DNA from: an uncultured Hyphomonas sp.
GTDB taxonomy: Bacteria > Pseudomonadota > Alphaproteobacteria > Caulobacterales > Hyphomonadaceae
DNA length: 64,000 nucleotides
Assembly: GCF_963678875.1 (NCBI RefSeq)
Contig: NZ_OY787456.1
Coordinates: 1,550,001 to 1,614,000, forward strand
Direction: 5' to 3'
The first letter of the stretch is position 1. Each line of letters begins with the position of its first letter. The position numbers were made by a program, and so were the translations under genes. The notes below the pieces were generated by a model, which was not told the origin of the DNA, ran no database searches, and saw only the letters and a list, made by a program, of their open reading frames with translations. Below are positions 1 to 9,765 of this stretch, in pieces.

Positions 1-182
1 GCTGGTTTCGGGAGGAAAGCGAGGCCGCAGCTTGCAGCGCAAGCGGATGTCACGGCGCGATGCGGCTTCGATGACTTAAGAATAGGCGGTGAACGCCTCT
101 CAGTGCATTTACTGGCCTGGTGCACAAGCCTGAGGGGAGGTCGTGCTTCACCACTCACCTCCCAGGGGAATGAAGGCCGGAT
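1..182. other. Left edge, no supported gene
   Basis: No convincing gene is visible here. A short plus-strand frame running in from the left edge and stopping near position 79 could be the C-terminus of a gene outside the window, but its 25 or so residues are only basic and low in information. A weak inverted repeat (GGGAGGT at 135-141 and ACCTCCC at 157-163, 15-nt loop) lies downstream without a T tract, so I do not call a terminator. Confidence 0.3.
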
Positions 183-602
183 CTAAAGGACGCCGTCTGC
201 CCGGAATGGGCGTGTGGTGAGCAGTTCCTGGCACAACAGACCAGCTTCCCGGTGGCGTGCCATCGACTTGTATTCCGGGTGGTTGAGGGTTGCGATGAAG
301 GCTTTCCGGTCTGGGAAGAACATGACCATGACGGCATCCCAGTCTCCATTCCCGATGAAGTACCGTTCGACTTCTCCCATCATAAGGCAGCGTCCGCCGA
401 CTTCGGCTGCGGCCACGCCGAAGGCGTCGGCATAGCGCTGGTAAGCGACACCGCCCGGCTCGTCATTGCCATGCTCCGGGTCTTCCGGCTGGTATTCTGC
501 TTTTACTCTGAACTTCAGAATGTTCACCTGCGCGATCGGGCCGTCGAACGGGTCGTCCCGGAAGGCGCGGAACTGGTTTGCTGTGGGCTGGAAGGCGGGC
601 AT
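183..602 (-). CDS. DUF1330-like small protein
   Basis: A 139-residue soluble protein with no signal peptide or membrane segment. The second half matches the DUF1330 pattern of a dimeric alpha-beta barrel: a conserved Gly-Gly after the first helix (about residue 68), then a strand ending in FFP, followed by a helix with the HPEY motif (about residues 94-112). Family members resemble small ABM-type proteins and have no assigned reaction. The start is supported by AGAGAGGAA a few bases upstream. It lies 19 bp downstream of the Nudix gene on the same strand, so the two are probably cotranscribed. Function is unknown; family assignment is moderately sure. Confidence 0.7.
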   Translation of the reverse strand: MPAFQPTANQFRAFRDDPFDGPIAQVNILKFRVKAEYQPEDPEHGNDEPGGVAYQRYADAFGVAAAEVGGRCLMMGEVERYFIGNGDWDAVMVMFFPDRKAFIATLNHPEYKSMARHREAGLLCQELLTTRPFRADGVL

Positions 603-621
603 GGACGGTTCCTCTCTGTCG

Positions 622-1185
622 TTATTCTGGCGGGCGCAGGTCCGGATGGCGCGTCAGGTAGTGCTCGGCATAGAACAGCGCCGCTGCATGCAGGGCGTGT
701 TGCACCTCGAGGGCACCATATTCCAGGAATTTGGCATAGGGCATTTCCAGCACTTCTATCTGTTCGTTGGGGTCCAGTGACTGCGCATCGGTGAGGCGAC
801 AGCCCAGTGCCAGGTAATAGTGCAACCGGTTGTTCTGTGTTGCCGGATTGGGATAGCAGGTACCGACATGATGCATCTCCCGCGCGGAATATCCCGTTTC
901 TTCTTTTAGCTCACGCGCGCCAACCGCGGGCCAATCCATTTCACCGGGATCGGATACGCCACCAGGCAAGCCAAGCGTGAACACGCCAGCAGCGTGCCGG
1001 TATTCCCGAACGAGAACCACATTGCCTGAATCCGTCAGTGGTATGACAGTCACCCAATCCGTCAGTTCCGTCACGTGGTAGGCTTCGACGATGTGTCCAT
1101 CGTCTCGGATACATCGGTCGGTTCGCAAGCCCATGAACCGGTCGCGCATGACTTGTTTCGACGAAAGGATGGTCCATGGCTTCAT
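622..1185 (-). CDS. Nudix hydrolase, ADP-ribose pyrophosphatase type
   Basis: A 187-residue Nudix hydrolase. The Nudix box is complete around residues 74-97: GGV, then GE, and finally RELKEETGY, which supplies the metal-binding glutamates. The N-terminal region with the strands around VTVIPLTDSG and VLVREYRHAAG is typical of the ADP-ribose/nucleotide-sugar pyrophosphatase subgroup, which cleaves NDP-X to NMP plus a phosphorylated product in the cytoplasm. Substrate cannot be fixed from sequence. It is the first gene of a two-gene minus-strand unit with the DUF1330-like gene. Confidence 0.85.
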   Translation of the reverse strand: MKPWTILSSKQVMRDRFMGLRTDRCIRDDGHIVEAYHVTELTDWVTVIPLTDSGNVVLVREYRHAAGVFTLGLPGGVSDPGEMDWPAVGARELKEETGYSAREMHHVGTCYPNPATQNNRLHYYLALGCRLTDAQSLDPNEQIEVLEMPYAKFLEYGALEVQHALHAAALFYAEHYLTRHPDLRPPE

Positions 1186-1266
1186 GTCATTTCACCATGG
1201 ACACGTGGCCGAGCGTCTGGCGGCCCAAACCTGCACTATCAAAGCAAACACTCTTGAAGAAGGCCA

Positions 1267-3576
1267 TCAATGCTGCCCCTCGCCGGATGCAGTTTCTTCT
1301 GCAGTCGATTTGAGGTGGCGGCCCAGGAAATCCAGCCGAGTTTTCATCTGATGTGCCTGAAGCGCTTCGCCGCGAATGCCGTGCCGCTGGCCGGGATATG
1401 TCATCAGTTCAAACAGTTTTTGTTCCTGCTGCAGGATGGCCATCAGGCGCGTCGAGTTGTCGAACGTGACATTGTCGTCGGCCATGCCATGGATCAGCAG
1501 GAGAGGCGTGTTCAGGTTCGCTGCAATGGGAAGGACGTTGGATGCCGCGTAGCCGTCCGCATTACCTTCCGGTGTGCCCATGTAGCGTTCCGTGTAGAAT
1601 GTATCGTAGAGGCTCCAATCGGTGACCGGCGCCGACGATACAGCCGCGGCAAATGTGTTCTCGGGTGCCTGTAGGATCGTCATCAGGGTCATGTAGCCGC
1701 CGTACGATCCGCCCTGGATCGCAATGCGTCCGGCATCGACATAGGGCTGGGCTTTCAGCCAGTTGACGCCGACAAGCTGGTCCCTGACCTCTGGCCCTCC
1801 GGTTCGGTGATAGATCACATCCTCGAATTTCCGGCCGCGATTGTCGCTGCCGCGATTGTCGAGGCGGAAGACAATGTAGCCTTGTCCGGCCAGGAACTGA
1901 TCTGAGAGGCTGCCCCATGCCCGTTTGACTGTCTGCACATGAGGGCCGCCATACACTTCAATGATGACCGGGTATTTCTGGTCGGGGTCGAAGCCCTGCG
2001 GTTTCAGGATCGAGTAGTAGAGATCCTGTCCATCTTCAGCCTTAAGCGTCCCGTATTCCGGTGTTACATGACTGGACAGGTAGGGCGAATACGGATGGTC
2101 TGCCTTCAATGCATTTTCCTCGATCCAGCCAATCAGGCTGCCGTCGATCCGATAGAGCCCGGTCTGGGGCGGCTGAAGTGGGGAGGAGGACGTCCCGACA
2201 AAGCTTTGCCCGTCCGGGCTGAGCTTGATGTCCCAGGATTTGCGAGCATCCGTGATGCGAACGGGCGGCTCTGTCTTGTCGACCGGTGCGCTGTAGAGGT
2301 GCCGTTCCAGTACTGTGTCCGCATAGCCGGAGTAGTACAGGGTTGCCCCGTCCGGTGAGACTGTTTCGATTTCGCCGAGTACCTGGTCTGGTGGAGTGAC
2401 GACTTTCGCATCTCCTTTGCCTTCGGCTGAAATCGTGATGGCGTGTCGCATGCCTCCGTCTTCGACGGTCAGGATGATGCGGCCATCCGGCAGCTCGCGG
2501 AAATCCTTGGACAGGTTCACCCATTTGGAATTTTGCTCCTTGTAGGGAGACTGAATCCGCCAGGGCCGGGAATCTGTGCGGTGGTAGCGGATCTCGGTCT
2601 GGTCCCGGTTGACGGTCAGGAACCAGAGGCTGGAACTCGTCCAGTAAACACGCGCAAGATAGGTATCTGCACCTGTTTCGAAGATCTTGTCTGTGCGGTT
2701 TCTCTTGAGGTCGTTCACATAAAGCGCGACTTTGGCGTTCGGGCGCCCGGCGCGCGGATAACGCTGTTCGACGACAGTGACTTTTTTAGCCTCGATATCG
2801 AAGCGGGGAATGATGTCGACATCGCCTTCATCAACTTCCGTGAACGCAACATAGCGTTCGTCCGGACTCCACCAATAACCTGTGAAGCGCTTCATTTCTT
2901 CCTGCGCTACAAATTCCGCGACACCATAGTTGATGGCATGCTCCGGATCAGCCTTTGGGGTCATCCGCGTCTCTTTCCCTGTGGCGATTTCGATCGCGTA
3001 GACTGCGCCATCTCTGACGAAGCTGACATAGGTTCCCCCCGGCGAAACGCGCGCGTCATACTCGAATGCATCGCTGTGGGTCAGTTGTTTTGCAGTGGGT
3101 CCTTTGGGCGTCAGGGTGATGAGGTGAAGGTCGCCTCCGAGTGGCACAAGAAGGGTGTCGCTGGAGCCCCAGCTGTAATCAGCAATGCCGATTGATCCCG
3201 AGATTCGTTTGCGCTCACGCAGTGCTTTTTCCTCCTCGGACAGTTCAACCGGGGTCGGCTCCAGCAGCCTGGAGTCGACAAGCATGCTCTGCTTTCCGGT
3301 TGCGACTTCATATTGCCAGAGGTCGAACCTGTTCTGTTCATCCGGCCGGGATTTGAGAAAGGTCACGCGTGTTCCGTCGGGGGAGTATTTCACCATCCGG
3401 GCGGTTGGTCCGGACAGGGATGGCGAAGCATAAAGGCGGTCAAGCGGCAGGGTGTCTGGCGCGTCGGTCAATATTTCGGTCTCCAACGTATTTCGTGACA
3501 GCTGGGCCATCGAAGGCGAAGCCGAAAATACGGCGGCCGCAATCACGGTAAACAGAGTGCAAATGGCAAATTTCAT
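1267..3576 (-). CDS. Secreted S9 prolyl oligopeptidase / DPP-IV-like peptidase
   Basis: A serine peptidase of family S9 (DPP-IV-like branch), about 769 residues from the chosen start. The ATG at 3576 gives a clean signal peptide (MKFAICTLF to SMAQ); an upstream start at 3606 would only add residues before it. An N-terminal beta-propeller contains the QEEM segment near residue 225, which recalls the Glu-Glu motif that binds the substrate amino terminus in DPP-IV. The C-terminal alpha/beta-hydrolase domain has the nucleophile in GGSYGGYM (about 620), the Asp in HGMADDNV (about 700) and the His in QRHGIRG (about 731). It probably trims proline-containing peptides in the periplasm. Single gene; no partners nearby. 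Confidence 0.9.
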   Translation of the reverse strand: MKFAICTLFTVIAAAVFSASPSMAQLSRNTLETEILTDAPDTLPLDRLYASPSLSGPTARMVKYSPDGTRVTFLKSRPDEQNRFDLWQYEVATGKQSMLVDSRLLEPTPVELSEEEKALRERKRISGSIGIADYSWGSSDTLLVPLGGDLHLITLTPKGPTAKQLTHSDAFEYDARVSPGGTYVSFVRDGAVYAIEIATGKETRMTPKADPEHAINYGVAEFVAQEEMKRFTGYWWSPDERYVAFTEVDEGDVDIIPRFDIEAKKVTVVEQRYPRAGRPNAKVALYVNDLKRNRTDKIFETGADTYLARVYWTSSSLWFLTVNRDQTEIRYHRTDSRPWRIQSPYKEQNSKWVNLSKDFRELPDGRIILTVEDGGMRHAITISAEGKGDAKVVTPPDQVLGEIETVSPDGATLYYSGYADTVLERHLYSAPVDKTEPPVRITDARKSWDIKLSPDGQSFVGTSSSPLQPPQTGLYRIDGSLIGWIEENALKADHPYSPYLSSHVTPEYGTLKAEDGQDLYYSILKPQGFDPDQKYPVIIEVYGGPHVQTVKRAWGSLSDQFLAGQGYIVFRLDNRGSDNRGRKFEDVIYHRTGGPEVRDQLVGVNWLKAQPYVDAGRIAIQGGSYGGYMTLMTILQAPENTFAAAVSSAPVTDWSLYDTFYTERYMGTPEGNADGYAASNVLPIAANLNTPLLLIHGMADDNVTFDNSTRLMAILQQEQKLFELMTYPGQRHGIRGEALQAHQMKTRLDFLGRHLKSTAEETASGEGQH

Positions 3577-3709
3577 GGCCACGAACCTAGCCGTGCATGC
3601 TGGCATTTGTCATCCATCGGTGCGTGCGAAACCGGCGCTCAGCATTTTTTTCTACACAGACTGCTTTCGCCCCCTAGCCAAGCGAAGGCCTCACAATAGA
3701 GTGAGTTCC

Positions 3710-4342
3710 ATGATGAACGGGGTGGGATTGTTTCAGCAGGCAATTACCCTGGTCGCCTCAGACAGGGGCGGCAACGCACTGCTTCGTGGTGCGGACCTTA
3801 TGCGCCGGGCCGCTGATTCCGGCCATATTGCAGCAGCGAACAATTACGGAGCCATGCTGCATGCCGGTCGTGGCGTGAGGCAGGATTTTGTTGCTGCACG
3901 CGCTTATTACCATCAGGCGGCAAGTGCGGAACATCCTACAGGGCTGTTTAATCTTGGTTTTATGTGCTTCCACGGCCTTGGAGGTCCGGCGGATCACCGC
4001 CGCGCCCGTTTCCTTTTCCTGCGGGCCGCGCAGCAAGATGAAACCGATGCGATCACCTATCTTGGCCTGATGCTGATGTCCGGGCAGGGCGGAGAAGCAG
4101 ATCCGGTCGCCGCGCGCGGCTGGTGGAGCCGGGGGGCTGCGCTCGGCAACAGCCGCTGCGCCTTCAATCTCGGTATTGCGCACGCTGGCGGTCATGGAAG
4201 TCCGCAGGACCTTGTGAAAGCCTGGCGTTGGTTCCGGCAGGCTGAGCGGCTCGGAAGTGCCGGTGCTGCGCGTGAGCTGCGCCGTCTCGAGCGAGCGATG
4301 AGCGCCGAAGAGCAAGACCGGGCGTTTCGTCGGGCCAGCTGA
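3710..4342 (+). CDS. Sel1-like repeat protein
   Basis: A 210-residue protein made of four to five Sel1/TPR-like repeats (for example AAANNYGAMLHAGRGV, GLFNLGFMCFHGLGG, AITYLGLMLMSGQGG, CAFNLGIAHAGGHGS), a solenoid used for protein-protein contacts. The frame is open far upstream, into the divergent peptidase gene, but the ATG at 3710 is the first that leaves a normal intergenic space and begins just before the repeat array; a second ATG follows at once at 3713. No signal peptide is seen from this start. Partner unknown; stand-alone gene. Confidence 0.8.
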   Translation: MMNGVGLFQQAITLVASDRGGNALLRGADLMRRAADSGHIAAANNYGAMLHAGRGVRQDFVAARAYYHQAASAEHPTGLFNLGFMCFHGLGGPADHRRARFLFLRAAQQDETDAITYLGLMLMSGQGGEADPVAARGWWSRGAALGNSRCAFNLGIAHAGGHGSPQDLVKAWRWFRQAERLGSAGAARELRRLERAMSAEEQDRAFRRAS

Positions 4343-4363
4343 CGGAAAGGGTGCCTGCAATTC

Positions 4364-4459
4364 ATGGCACTTTTCCTGAGGAAGCTTATTCGCCGCGCCG
4401 GATTCGGTTTCCGCTGGGACATTCGCCCTATGGCGTCGCTGCTGGCCCCGGTTCGCTGA
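4364..4459 (+). CDS. Possible 31-residue basic peptide
   Basis: A short open frame (MALFLRKLIRRAGF to APVR) starts 14 bases after GGAAAGG, directly downstream of the Sel1 gene and before ettA. It would encode an arginine-rich, partly amphipathic peptide. Small size and absence of known relatives make this a weak call; it may be chance. Confidence 0.2.
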   Translation: MALFLRKLIRRAGFGFRWDIRPMASLLAPVR

Positions 4460-4543
4460 CGGCGGGCACCTGCGCGCTTGATTTTATGGGGCGAGTGCGT
4501 AACTCAGCGGCGATGTAACTTCCCCAGACAGGATTCTTCCGCC

Positions 4544-6208
4544 ATGGCCGGACCACAATACGTTTACCACATGCAAGGCCTCACGAAGGTCTACCCGGGC
4601 GGCAAAAAGGTGTTTGAAAACATTCACCTGTCTTTCCTTCCCGACGCCAAGATCGGTGTGGTCGGCGTAAACGGTGCCGGTAAGTCGACGCTGTTGCGCA
4701 TCATGGCGGGGCAGGACAAGGAGTTCATCGGCGAGGCGTGGTCTGCAGACGGCGTGAAAGTCGGCTACCTGCCTCAGGAGCCGAAGCTCGACGAAAGCAA
4801 GACCGTTTTCGAGAACATTGCAGCGGCATGCCCTGAAAAGGTGATGCTGGACCAGTTCAACGAAATCTCCGGCAAGCTGGGCGAAGACTATTCCGACGAG
4901 CTCATGGAGCAGATGACGGAATTGCAGGAGAAGATCGATGCGGCAGATGCCTGGGACATCGACTCCAAGATCCAGATGGCCATGGAGGCGCTCCGCTGCC
5001 CCGACGATGATGCAGACGTAACCAAGCTGTCCGGCGGTGAGATCCGGCGCGTCGCAATCTGCGCCCTGCTTCTCTCGAAGCCCGACATGATCCTGATGGA
5101 CGAACCGACCAACCACCTCGACGCCGAGACAGTCGCCTGGCTTCAGAACTACCTGATCAATTTCCCGGGGTGCGTGATCCTCGTCACCCACGACCGCTAC
5201 TTCCTGGATGACATCACGACCTGGATCCTCGAACTCGATCGCGGCCGTGGCATTCCCTACCAGGGCAACTATTCCGATTGGCTGGAACAGAAGGCCAAGC
5301 GGATGGAGCAGGAAGCCCGCGAAGAGCGCGGCAAGCAGCGCTCGCTGGCCAAGGAACTCGAATGGGTTCGGTCCAGTCCGAAAGCCCGTCAGGCCAAATC
5401 CAAGGCGCGTATTCAATCCTATGAGCAGAAGGCCGCAGAGGCGGAACGCGAGAAGGTTTCCACGGCGCAGATCCGAATTCCGCCCGGTCCACGCCTTGGC
5501 AATGTGGTGCTGGAGGCGGAAGGCCTGCGCAAAGGCTTTGGCAACAACCTCCTCATTGAAGACCTGGACTTCAAGCTGCCGCCCGGTGGCATTGTTGGCG
5601 TCATCGGACCGAACGGCGCCGGTAAGTCGACCCTGTTCAAGATGATCCTTGGCCAGGAAGAGCCGGATGCCGGCACACTCCGCGTCGGCGACACCGTGAA
5701 GTTCGGTTATGTCGATCAGAGCCGCAACAAGCTGGATGACAAGAAGAATGTCTGGGAGGAAATCTCAGGCGGAACGGATGTCATCGACCTTGGCGGTGTC
5801 GAGGTGAACTCGCGCGCCTATGTCGGTGCTTTCAACTTCAAGGGCTCTGACCAGCAGAAGAAGGTTGGCCTCCTCTCCGGCGGTGAACGCAACCGAGTGC
5901 ATCTCGCCAAGATGCTGAAGGAAAGCTCAAACGTGCTCCTGCTCGACGAACCGACCAACGACCTCGACGTTGAGACACTGCAAGCGCTGGAAGAAGGCCT
6001 CGATGCCTTCCCCGGCTGCGCTGTGATCATCAGCCACGATCGCTGGTTCCTTGACCGGATGGCGACGCACATCCTTGCCTTCGAAGGTGACAGCCACGTC
6101 GAATGGTTCGAGGGCGATTTCTCGTCCTATCTTGAAGACAAGAAGCGCCGGCTTGGAGAGGACGCAGTCAATCCGAAGCGCCTGAAATTCAAGAAATTCG
6201 CCCGATAG
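4544..6208 (+). CDS. ettA: Energy-dependent translational throttle protein EttA (ABC-F)
   Basis: A 554-residue ABC-F ATPase, almost exactly the length of E. coli EttA (555). Two ABC cassettes lie in tandem without membrane domains: Walker A GVNGAGKST (about residue 42) and GPNGAGKST (about 355), signature LSGGE in both halves, and Walker B followed by DEPTNHLD and DEPTNDLD. The linker around residues 250-310 is rich in Lys, Arg and Glu as in the P-site tRNA interaction motif. The family binds the ribosomal E site and couples the first peptide bond to cellular ATP/ADP. The start at 4544 (MAGPQYVYHM) matches the family N-terminus; the upstream in-frame extension does not. Confidence 0.95.
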   Translation: MAGPQYVYHMQGLTKVYPGGKKVFENIHLSFLPDAKIGVVGVNGAGKSTLLRIMAGQDKEFIGEAWSADGVKVGYLPQEPKLDESKTVFENIAAACPEKVMLDQFNEISGKLGEDYSDELMEQMTELQEKIDAADAWDIDSKIQMAMEALRCPDDDADVTKLSGGEIRRVAICALLLSKPDMILMDEPTNHLDAETVAWLQNYLINFPGCVILVTHDRYFLDDITTWILELDRGRGIPYQGNYSDWLEQKAKRMEQEAREERGKQRSLAKELEWVRSSPKARQAKSKARIQSYEQKAAEAEREKVSTAQIRIPPGPRLGNVVLEAEGLRKGFGNNLLIEDLDFKLPPGGIVGVIGPNGAGKSTLFKMILGQEEPDAGTLRVGDTVKFGYVDQSRNKLDDKKNVWEEISGGTDVIDLGGVEVNSRAYVGAFNFKGSDQQKKVGLLSGGERNRVHLAKMLKESSNVLLLDEPTNDLDVETLQALEEGLDAFPGCAVIISHDRWFLDRMATHILAFEGDSHVEWFEGDFSSYLEDKKRRLGEDAVNPKRLKFKKFAR

Positions 6209-6291
6209 GAGAATTTTATCGGTCTCTGGCGTCGTCTCTTACGCAATTCGGTGCGAATCTTGCGTAGGGATGGGGCGTCAGGGAGCCCGAT

Positions 6292-7356
6292 ATGACGATA
6301 AGTGCATCTCCGAAACTTTCGGTCGTGATCACGAACTACAATTATGCCGCCTTTGTCGCGACGGCGATCGAAAGTGTCCTCTCACAGGATGTTGAGATCG
6401 AACTCGTGGTGGTCGACGATTGTTCCAAGGACAATTCGCGGGACATCATCCGGTCTTACGGTGACCGGATCATTCCGGTCCTGCAGGAGGTCAACCAGGG
6501 GCATGGTGGCGGGTTTAACGCCGGTTACGCCCGCACGACGGGAGATCTGGTCATGTTCCTGGATGCCGACGACTTTCTGCTTCCAGGTGCGGGGAAAACG
6601 ATTGTCTCGAATTACGACGCTGAAATCGGCATGTACCTCTACCGGATGAACTATGCCGACGAAGAGGGGCAGCTTGGAGGCTTATATCCGCCTCCGCAGG
6701 TGCCGTTAGCGGATGGGGATGTCGCCGCACAATTGCGGGATATGGGCCACTATTCAGGTACGATCACTTCGGGGCTGGTCTACACCCGCGCCGCTTTGGA
6801 ACAGGTCATGCCGATGGATTCAGAGACGTTCCGGCAAGGCGGTGATGGCTACCTCTCCGCGACTGTGCCGCTTCATGCTGTCGCTAAAGGCTTTGACCAG
6901 TCAATTTCCGCCTACCGCCTGCACGGGTCCCAGCATTCCCAGTTTGCCAAGGCTTATGCGAAACGTGCGCGTTGGCGCATCGGGCACCAGCAGGCCTGTT
7001 TCGCCTGCATCCGCGATCATGCCGCTCGTCAGGGGCTGCCGACCGCCGATGATCTGGGCGAGCGCGACGCAGGTCATCTGCAGGAACGGCTCGTCTCGCT
7101 TCTCTTCGAGCCTGAACTCCATCCTGTGGGTACCGATACCCGCGCGAGCCTGTTGAGAAAGCTGCGTGCGGCCAATCGTGAACGGTTCGGCGGCAAGGCG
7201 CTGCCGCGAAATGCCTGGTGGATTGTGATCGGTCTCTTGCCGAGCGGGACCGCCCGCACCGTACTTTCATGGAAGATCGATGTCGCGGCCCGTCCAACTT
7301 GGATGAACAGTCTCGGTCGTACACTCCGCAAGCGTCTCGGCATCGTGACCGGCTAG
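6292..7356 (+). CDS. Family 2 glycosyltransferase
   Basis: A 354-residue GT-A fold glycosyltransferase of family 2. The nucleotide-binding start is LSVVITNYNYAAFVATAIESV, followed by VVVDDCSKDNS and the metal-binding MFLDADDF (about residue 93). No transmembrane segment is evident, so it should act at the cytoplasmic face on a sugar nucleotide. The acceptor is unknown. It lies between ettA and a lipoprotein amidase, away from the exopolysaccharide locus at 31-43 kb, and no operon partner is evident. Confidence 0.85.
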   Translation: MTISASPKLSVVITNYNYAAFVATAIESVLSQDVEIELVVVDDCSKDNSRDIIRSYGDRIIPVLQEVNQGHGGGFNAGYARTTGDLVMFLDADDFLLPGAGKTIVSNYDAEIGMYLYRMNYADEEGQLGGLYPPPQVPLADGDVAAQLRDMGHYSGTITSGLVYTRAALEQVMPMDSETFRQGGDGYLSATVPLHAVAKGFDQSISAYRLHGSQHSQFAKAYAKRARWRIGHQQACFACIRDHAARQGLPTADDLGERDAGHLQERLVSLLFEPELHPVGTDTRASLLRKLRAANRERFGGKALPRNAWWIVIGLLPSGTARTVLSWKIDVAARPTWMNSLGRTLRKRLGIVTG

Positions 7357-7429
7357 AACCGCACGATGGCCCTTGTTCTCTGCCGTTCGTCGGCTAGGCT
7401 CGTTTCGCGCGTGTGAAGGGGTATTCTGC

Positions 7430-9037
7430 ATGAGAATTCTGGTGACAGCTTCGCTGCTGGCTTTGGCGCTGACCGGATGCGGCGGGCCTCCTGAACCTGC
7501 CGCGCAAGAGGAACTCGCCGTGATCCCCTCTTATGAGGCAACCGGCATTGTCGCGAAGACGCTGCCGGAACTCGCTGACGACCTCGCCGCCGGAACGATT
7601 ACATCGGAAGGTCTGACCCAGGCCTATCTGGCCCGCATCGCGCTGCTCGATCGGGATGGACCGCATCTGCAGAGCATCATTTCGCTCAATCCGAATGCAT
7701 TGCCGCTGGCACGGGCCAGCGATCAGCGCCGTCAGAATGGTGACACGCTCGGCCCATTGGATGGCGTACCGGTTCTGCTCAAAGACAATATCGAAAGCCT
7801 TGATCCCATGCCTACCACCGCGGGCTCGCTGGCACTGAAGGACAATATCACGGGGCGGGACAGCCCGCTCGTTGCGGGGCTGAGGGCGCAAGGCGCGATT
7901 ATTCTTGGCAAGACCAATCTCAGTCAGTGGGCCAATTTTCGTGACAATGATTCCATGAGTGGTTGGTCATCTGTAGGCGGACAGGTTCGTAACCCTCATA
8001 TGCTGGATCGCAATCCTTGCGGCTCCAGTTCCGGCTCCGGAGTGGCAGTCGCTGCATCGCTTGCGGCCGGGGCGGTGGGGACCGAAACCAACGGGTCAAT
8101 CATCTGCCCGTCCAATGTGAACGGCATTGTCGGGTTCAAGCCGACGGTCGGCCTGATATCTCAGGAGGGGATCGTGCCGATCTCTCCCTCGCAGGATACG
8201 GCCGGACCGATGACGCGAACGGTGCGCGGCGCGGCGTTGATGATGAATGCGATGGATCCGGGCGATGAGGACTATACGATTGGCTTATCACCAGATTCGC
8301 TGAAAGGGATGCGGATCGGGGTGATGCGCTTCGCAGAAGGGTCGAATCAGGACATCAAGGGCAAGTTTGCTGCCGCGCTGGCGGTTATGGAAGCGCAGGG
8401 GGCGACGCTGGTTGATATCGACGCTTTCGAACCTGCCGCGGAGAATTTCCGGGACAGCACGCTGCCCCTGCTGCAATTCGAGTTCAAAGACAGCTTGAAT
8501 GCATATCTGGCAACGACCCCGGAAACAGTCACGACGAAATCACTGAGGGAGTTGATTGCTTTCAACGAGGTGCATGCCGGCGAGGAAATGCCTCTGTTCG
8601 GGCAGGGCCTCTTCATCGCTTCCGAGGCTCGCGGGCCACTGACCGATCCGGCATACCTTGGGGCAAAAGCCGCCGTACGTTTTTCGACTCGCGAGCAGGG
8701 GATTGATCGTCTGCTTGCGGAGTATGACGTCAATCTGCTCGTTTCGCCTTCAGGCCCGGTCGCGCCTCGAATAGATCCTGTGAATGGAGACGTGTGGCCG
8801 GAATGGACGGGTGCCGGCTGGATGGCTGCGCAGGCCGGGTATCCCCACCTGACCGTGCCGATGGGCGACGTGCATGGAATTCCGGTTGGTGTGTCATTCA
8901 TCGGGTCGGCAGGAGATGACGCAGCAATCATTGCTTATGGCTATGCCTACGAACAGGCGGCCCAGCTGCGACCTGATCCGCACTATCTGAAGAGCGCGGA
9001 GGACAGACCGGAAATTTCCACCGCGATGACGAAATAA
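7430..9037 (+). CDS. Lipoprotein amidase (amidase-signature family)
   Basis: A 535-residue amidase-signature enzyme. The Ser-cisSer-Lys triad is recognisable: Lys in VLLKDNIES (about residue 120) and the glycine/serine-rich NPCGSSSGSG (about 200), followed by GTETNGSI. The N-terminus is a lipoprotein signal (MRILVTASLLALALTGCGG, Cys at residue 17), placing it on the periplasmic side of a membrane, unlike cytoplasmic GatA. The start at 7430 is the one that produces this signal. It hydrolyses an amide bond; substrate unknown. Confidence 0.88.
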   Translation: MRILVTASLLALALTGCGGPPEPAAQEELAVIPSYEATGIVAKTLPELADDLAAGTITSEGLTQAYLARIALLDRDGPHLQSIISLNPNALPLARASDQRRQNGDTLGPLDGVPVLLKDNIESLDPMPTTAGSLALKDNITGRDSPLVAGLRAQGAIILGKTNLSQWANFRDNDSMSGWSSVGGQVRNPHMLDRNPCGSSSGSGVAVAASLAAGAVGTETNGSIICPSNVNGIVGFKPTVGLISQEGIVPISPSQDTAGPMTRTVRGAALMMNAMDPGDEDYTIGLSPDSLKGMRIGVMRFAEGSNQDIKGKFAAALAVMEAQGATLVDIDAFEPAAENFRDSTLPLLQFEFKDSLNAYLATTPETVTTKSLRELIAFNEVHAGEEMPLFGQGLFIASEARGPLTDPAYLGAKAAVRFSTREQGIDRLLAEYDVNLLVSPSGPVAPRIDPVNGDVWPEWTGAGWMAAQAGYPHLTVPMGDVHGIPVGVSFIGSAGDDAAIIAYGYAYEQAAQLRPDPHYLKSAEDRPEISTAMTK

Positions 9038-9216
9038 GCGGGCTCAATTGGCAGGTGGTGTCTGCCGGCTCGGTGCGGGTACTCGGGTAGGGGCGCGGCC
9101 GCAGACGGCAGCTGCGTTCAGGCGGAAGCGCAAACAACCAGCGCTGCGAGACGTGCCAGCGGGGAGCCGGTCCACCGAACAATCATATTTCTGGCTCCGC
9201 GGAGGGCTGAACCTTT

Positions 9217-9720
9217 TCAGAAGCGGTTCTTCAGCGAAATCACCTTGGTGATCAACTTCGCCTCTTCTTCCGTGATGGTGAGCAGGCCGATCAGCTTTTC
9301 GAGGAACTCCGCTTCCGCCTGCACCAGCACCCCATCTGCGAGGGCGATGTCCAGGCAGTGGGCGAAGACGGCGAGGTGCATATCCTTTGGCAGGGCTTCG
9401 CATGCCTCGGCCAGCCAGTCCGGCCTGTCGACGCGCCGCTTCAGCACAATACGGTTCACCTGAGCCAGTTCGTTCTGATCAAGATTTTTCAGGGTCCGCG
9501 AACGGCGGGAAAGGGCGCGGATTTCTTCCTGTTCCTGCTCGGCGATCCGGCCGTCTGCGAATGCGGCGGACAGAATAAGGCAGAGAAATGCTTCCGGAAT
9601 GCTCCAGTCGTTGGGGTGGTCAGGAAACTCCGTGACCAGTTCCTGCATGCTGAAGCCCGGTTTCTTTTCAGCCGTGATCGGACCGAACAGGGCCGGAGAG
9701 TTGTCTTGTGGATCGCCCAT
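9217..9720 (-). CDS. TerB-domain protein
   Basis: A 167-residue all-helical protein with a TerB-type fold: the acidic helix pairs CLILSAAFADGRIAEQE (about residues 46-62) and CLDIALADGVLVQAEAEFLEKL (about 124-145) are the typical paired D-G-x-(I/V) repeats, which bind divalent metal in studied TerB proteins. No signal peptide or membrane segment. It is the last of three closely spaced minus-strand genes, 45 bp after the membrane coiled-coil gene. The other tellurite-resistance genes (terC, terD) are absent, so a tellurite role is not supported. The role is unknown. Confidence 0.75.
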   Translation of the reverse strand: MGDPQDNSPALFGPITAEKKPGFSMQELVTEFPDHPNDWSIPEAFLCLILSAAFADGRIAEQEQEEIRALSRRSRTLKNLDQNELAQVNRIVLKRRVDRPDWLAEACEALPKDMHLAVFAHCLDIALADGVLVQAEAEFLEKLIGLLTITEEEAKLITKVISLKNRF

Positions 9721-9765
9721 TGGCGTGTACTCCTGCTTCGATAGCTACTGAGGCAAACGGTAAAG

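Noticed and set aside
6202..6222. Hairpin CCGATA/TATCGG after ettA
   Set aside because: Only six pairs with no T tract and overlapping the stop codon; too weak for a terminator call.
9217..9720. Tellurite resistance operon
   Set aside because: The TerB fold is present but no terA, terC, terD or terZ lies nearby; the name alone does not support that function.
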